Below, one piece after another: positions 63,008 to 64,000 of a DNA stretch of 64,000 nt. The position numbers and the translations under genes were made by a program. Under the pieces are notes generated by a model. The model made no database searches, was not told where the DNA came from, and saw only the letters and a program-made list of their open reading frames with translations. The DNA comes from Cohnella faecalis (lineage in GTDB: Bacteria > Bacillota > Bacilli > Paenibacillales > Paenibacillaceae). The DNA lies in the NCBI RefSeq assembly GCF_003570905.1, contig NZ_QXJM01000040.1:248001-312000 (forward strand), read 5' to 3'. The first letter of the stretch is position 1. Each line of letters begins with the position of its first letter.

Positions 63008-64000
63008 CTACAGTATTTCACCAATCTGAACGATCAACTCCTGCACGCCATCTTTATTCTCTATGGTGATCGCTTTGTTCAAGGGATATACTGTGCCGTT
63101 GCTGCTCGTGTATCTCGCCAGCTTATACTGTCCTGGCGGAATGCTAAGCTTGAAATGATCTCCATCCACTTCGATAATGCTATAAAAAGAAGCCTGTTCG
63201 TTCGTCAGCTCCAGATGACCCCCGATCGCCTGCTTGGATGGGTCGCCTACGATTTTACCGGCTACATTCGGTGTCGGAAGCCGTTGAACGGAGGGACTGA
63301 TTACTCCGTCCTTGACCGTAAACGACATCGAGCTTGGAAAAAGCGTCGTCTGTCCATACATACGATGCTCGGTTACTTGATAGCTTCCGTCTGGTACATC
63401 CGCGTAAATCGTGTCTAACGACCAGTTCGTATAATAACTCCCGGACGACGGCGCGCTCAGGGATCGGAAAGCAACGGCTCCGGTATGGATTCGAACGCCT
63501 TGATCGTCCTCCATAACGAAAGTCGGGATCTTCGGCTGATCGTTCTGAATGCTCATCCAGCGCTGTATGTTATAGCTCGCGGCCATATTATACGGAAGTT
63601 GTCCAAACCGGTCCGGCTTATCCGTCTTCGCTCCGGCACGAAGCAATAGCTGTATAATTGAATAGTTTTGTGAACCAATCGCGCGGGCCAAAGAATCGTC
63701 AAGTCCCGGATCGGCTCCATGCTTCAGCAATGTCTCTACGACGGCGGGGGAGGGCCCTTGGGTCACTTCCGATAGTTCCAATACGGTACTGGAAATCGTG
63801 GACGCCGTCTCCAACAACGTGTTGCCGTATTCCCGATAGTTCGGATCAAGTCCAGCGTCGAGCAGAAGGCCAAGTATTTCGGCATTTTGAAGCGAAATAG
63901 CCCTCGTCCCAAGATAACGCTCCGACTCGATTACTTTGGCTCCGTTCTTGATCAATGCCCGAACCGCTGCAGTCCGATTATTATTGACCGCGTACACCAG
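63008..64000 (-). CDS. Ankyrin-repeat protein (N-terminus outside the window)
   Basis: At least 330 residues; the frame stays open at the right edge. Ankyrin-type units are visible (LVYAVNNNRTAAVRALIKNGAKV, ILGLLLDAGLDPNYREYGNTLL, VVETLLKHGADPG, IIQLLLRAGAKTDKPDRFGQLP). The C-terminal ~175 residues are beta-rich, with SYQVTEHRMYG, NVAGKIVGDPSKQAIGGHLEL and LSIPPGQYKLARY segments like carboxypeptidase-regulatory or Ig-like folds. Function unknown; probably protein binding. Confidence 0.82.
   Translation of the reverse strand: MVYAVNNNRTAAVRALIKNGAKVIESERYLGTRAISLQNAEILGLLLDAGLDPNYREYGNTLLETASTISSTVLELSEVTQGPSPAVVETLLKHGADPGLDDSLARAIGSQNYSIIQLLLRAGAKTDKPDRFGQLPYNMAASYNIQRWMSIQNDQPKIPTFVMEDDQGVRIHTGAVAFRSLSAPSSGSYYTNWSLDTIYADVPDGSYQVTEHRMYGQTTLFPSSMSFTVKDGVISPSVQRLPTPNVAGKIVGDPSKQAIGGHLELTNEQASFYSIIEVDGDHFKLSIPPGQYKLARYTSSNGTVYPLNKAITIENKDGVQELIVQIGEIL

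Overview
The window looks like chromosomal DNA of a Gram-positive, Paenibacillaceae-type bacterium (Paenibacillus or Cohnella relative). The signs are strong AGGAGG-type ribosome sites with many TTG/GTG starts, several secreted proteins with a copper-amine-oxidase-like 'stalk' domain, T-box and ZTP leader RNAs, BlaI/BlaR-type control and a KhtTU antiporter. No rRNA, tRNA, phage, insertion sequence or CRISPR was seen. Species placement is inference.

Region 1 (1-13,780) is an iron island. A minus-strand operon (7,508 to beyond base 1) encodes an ATP-grasp ligase, a diaminobutyrate aminotransferase, an MFS exporter, two IucA/IucC (NIS) synthetases and a citrate-synthase-like HpcH/HpaI protein, mostly coupled by overlaps. 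Next to it are a FhuF-like ferric reductase and a FecE-type ATPase (minus), then a lipoprotein, a stalk-domain siderophore-binding protein and two FecCD permeases (plus). Fur boxes sit at all three promoters. Together these genes would make, export, re-import and reductively release a citrate/diaminobutyrate-type siderophore.

Region 2 (13,798-33,460) starts with a 51-bp tandem array and an RsbQ hydrolase next to a PAS-GGDEF diguanylate cyclase. It also holds a stalk-domain secreted protein, a hydrolase pseudogene, DbpA helicase, a 2046-residue RCC1/Ig-like secreted protein coupled to a GNAT enzyme, a WYL regulator operon, a CAP-LRR-stalk secreted protein and small stand-alone enzymes.

Region 3 (33,600-46,290) holds a KhtT-KhtU potassium/proton antiporter operon with a possible structured leader, a YitT protein, and a second, 21-copy 51-bp array that abuts a remnant of a DUF817 gene. 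After these come a BlaI/M56 peptidase pair with two palindromic operators, P-loop and HAD enzymes, a frameshifted PurH-like gene behind a ZTP riboswitch, and a DUF2975-XRE-DUF817 operon.

Region 4 (46,380-64,000) holds a Fur-box flavin monooxygenase, an AraC regulator, catalase, a very large sensor kinase split into two reading frames with its NarL-type regulator, and a diguanylate cyclase. A second AraC protein, a phosphotransferase, a YbaK deacylase downstream of a T-box leader, a quinone reductase/HxlR divergent pair and a partial ankyrin protein follow.

A recurring feature is that six genes are broken by what looks like one missing base in a G/C run (17,888; 44,237; 54,013; 57,997; 59,225; 62,498). 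This points to systematic homopolymer under-calling in the assembly, or less likely to real slippage. Annotation of those genes should be read with that in mind.
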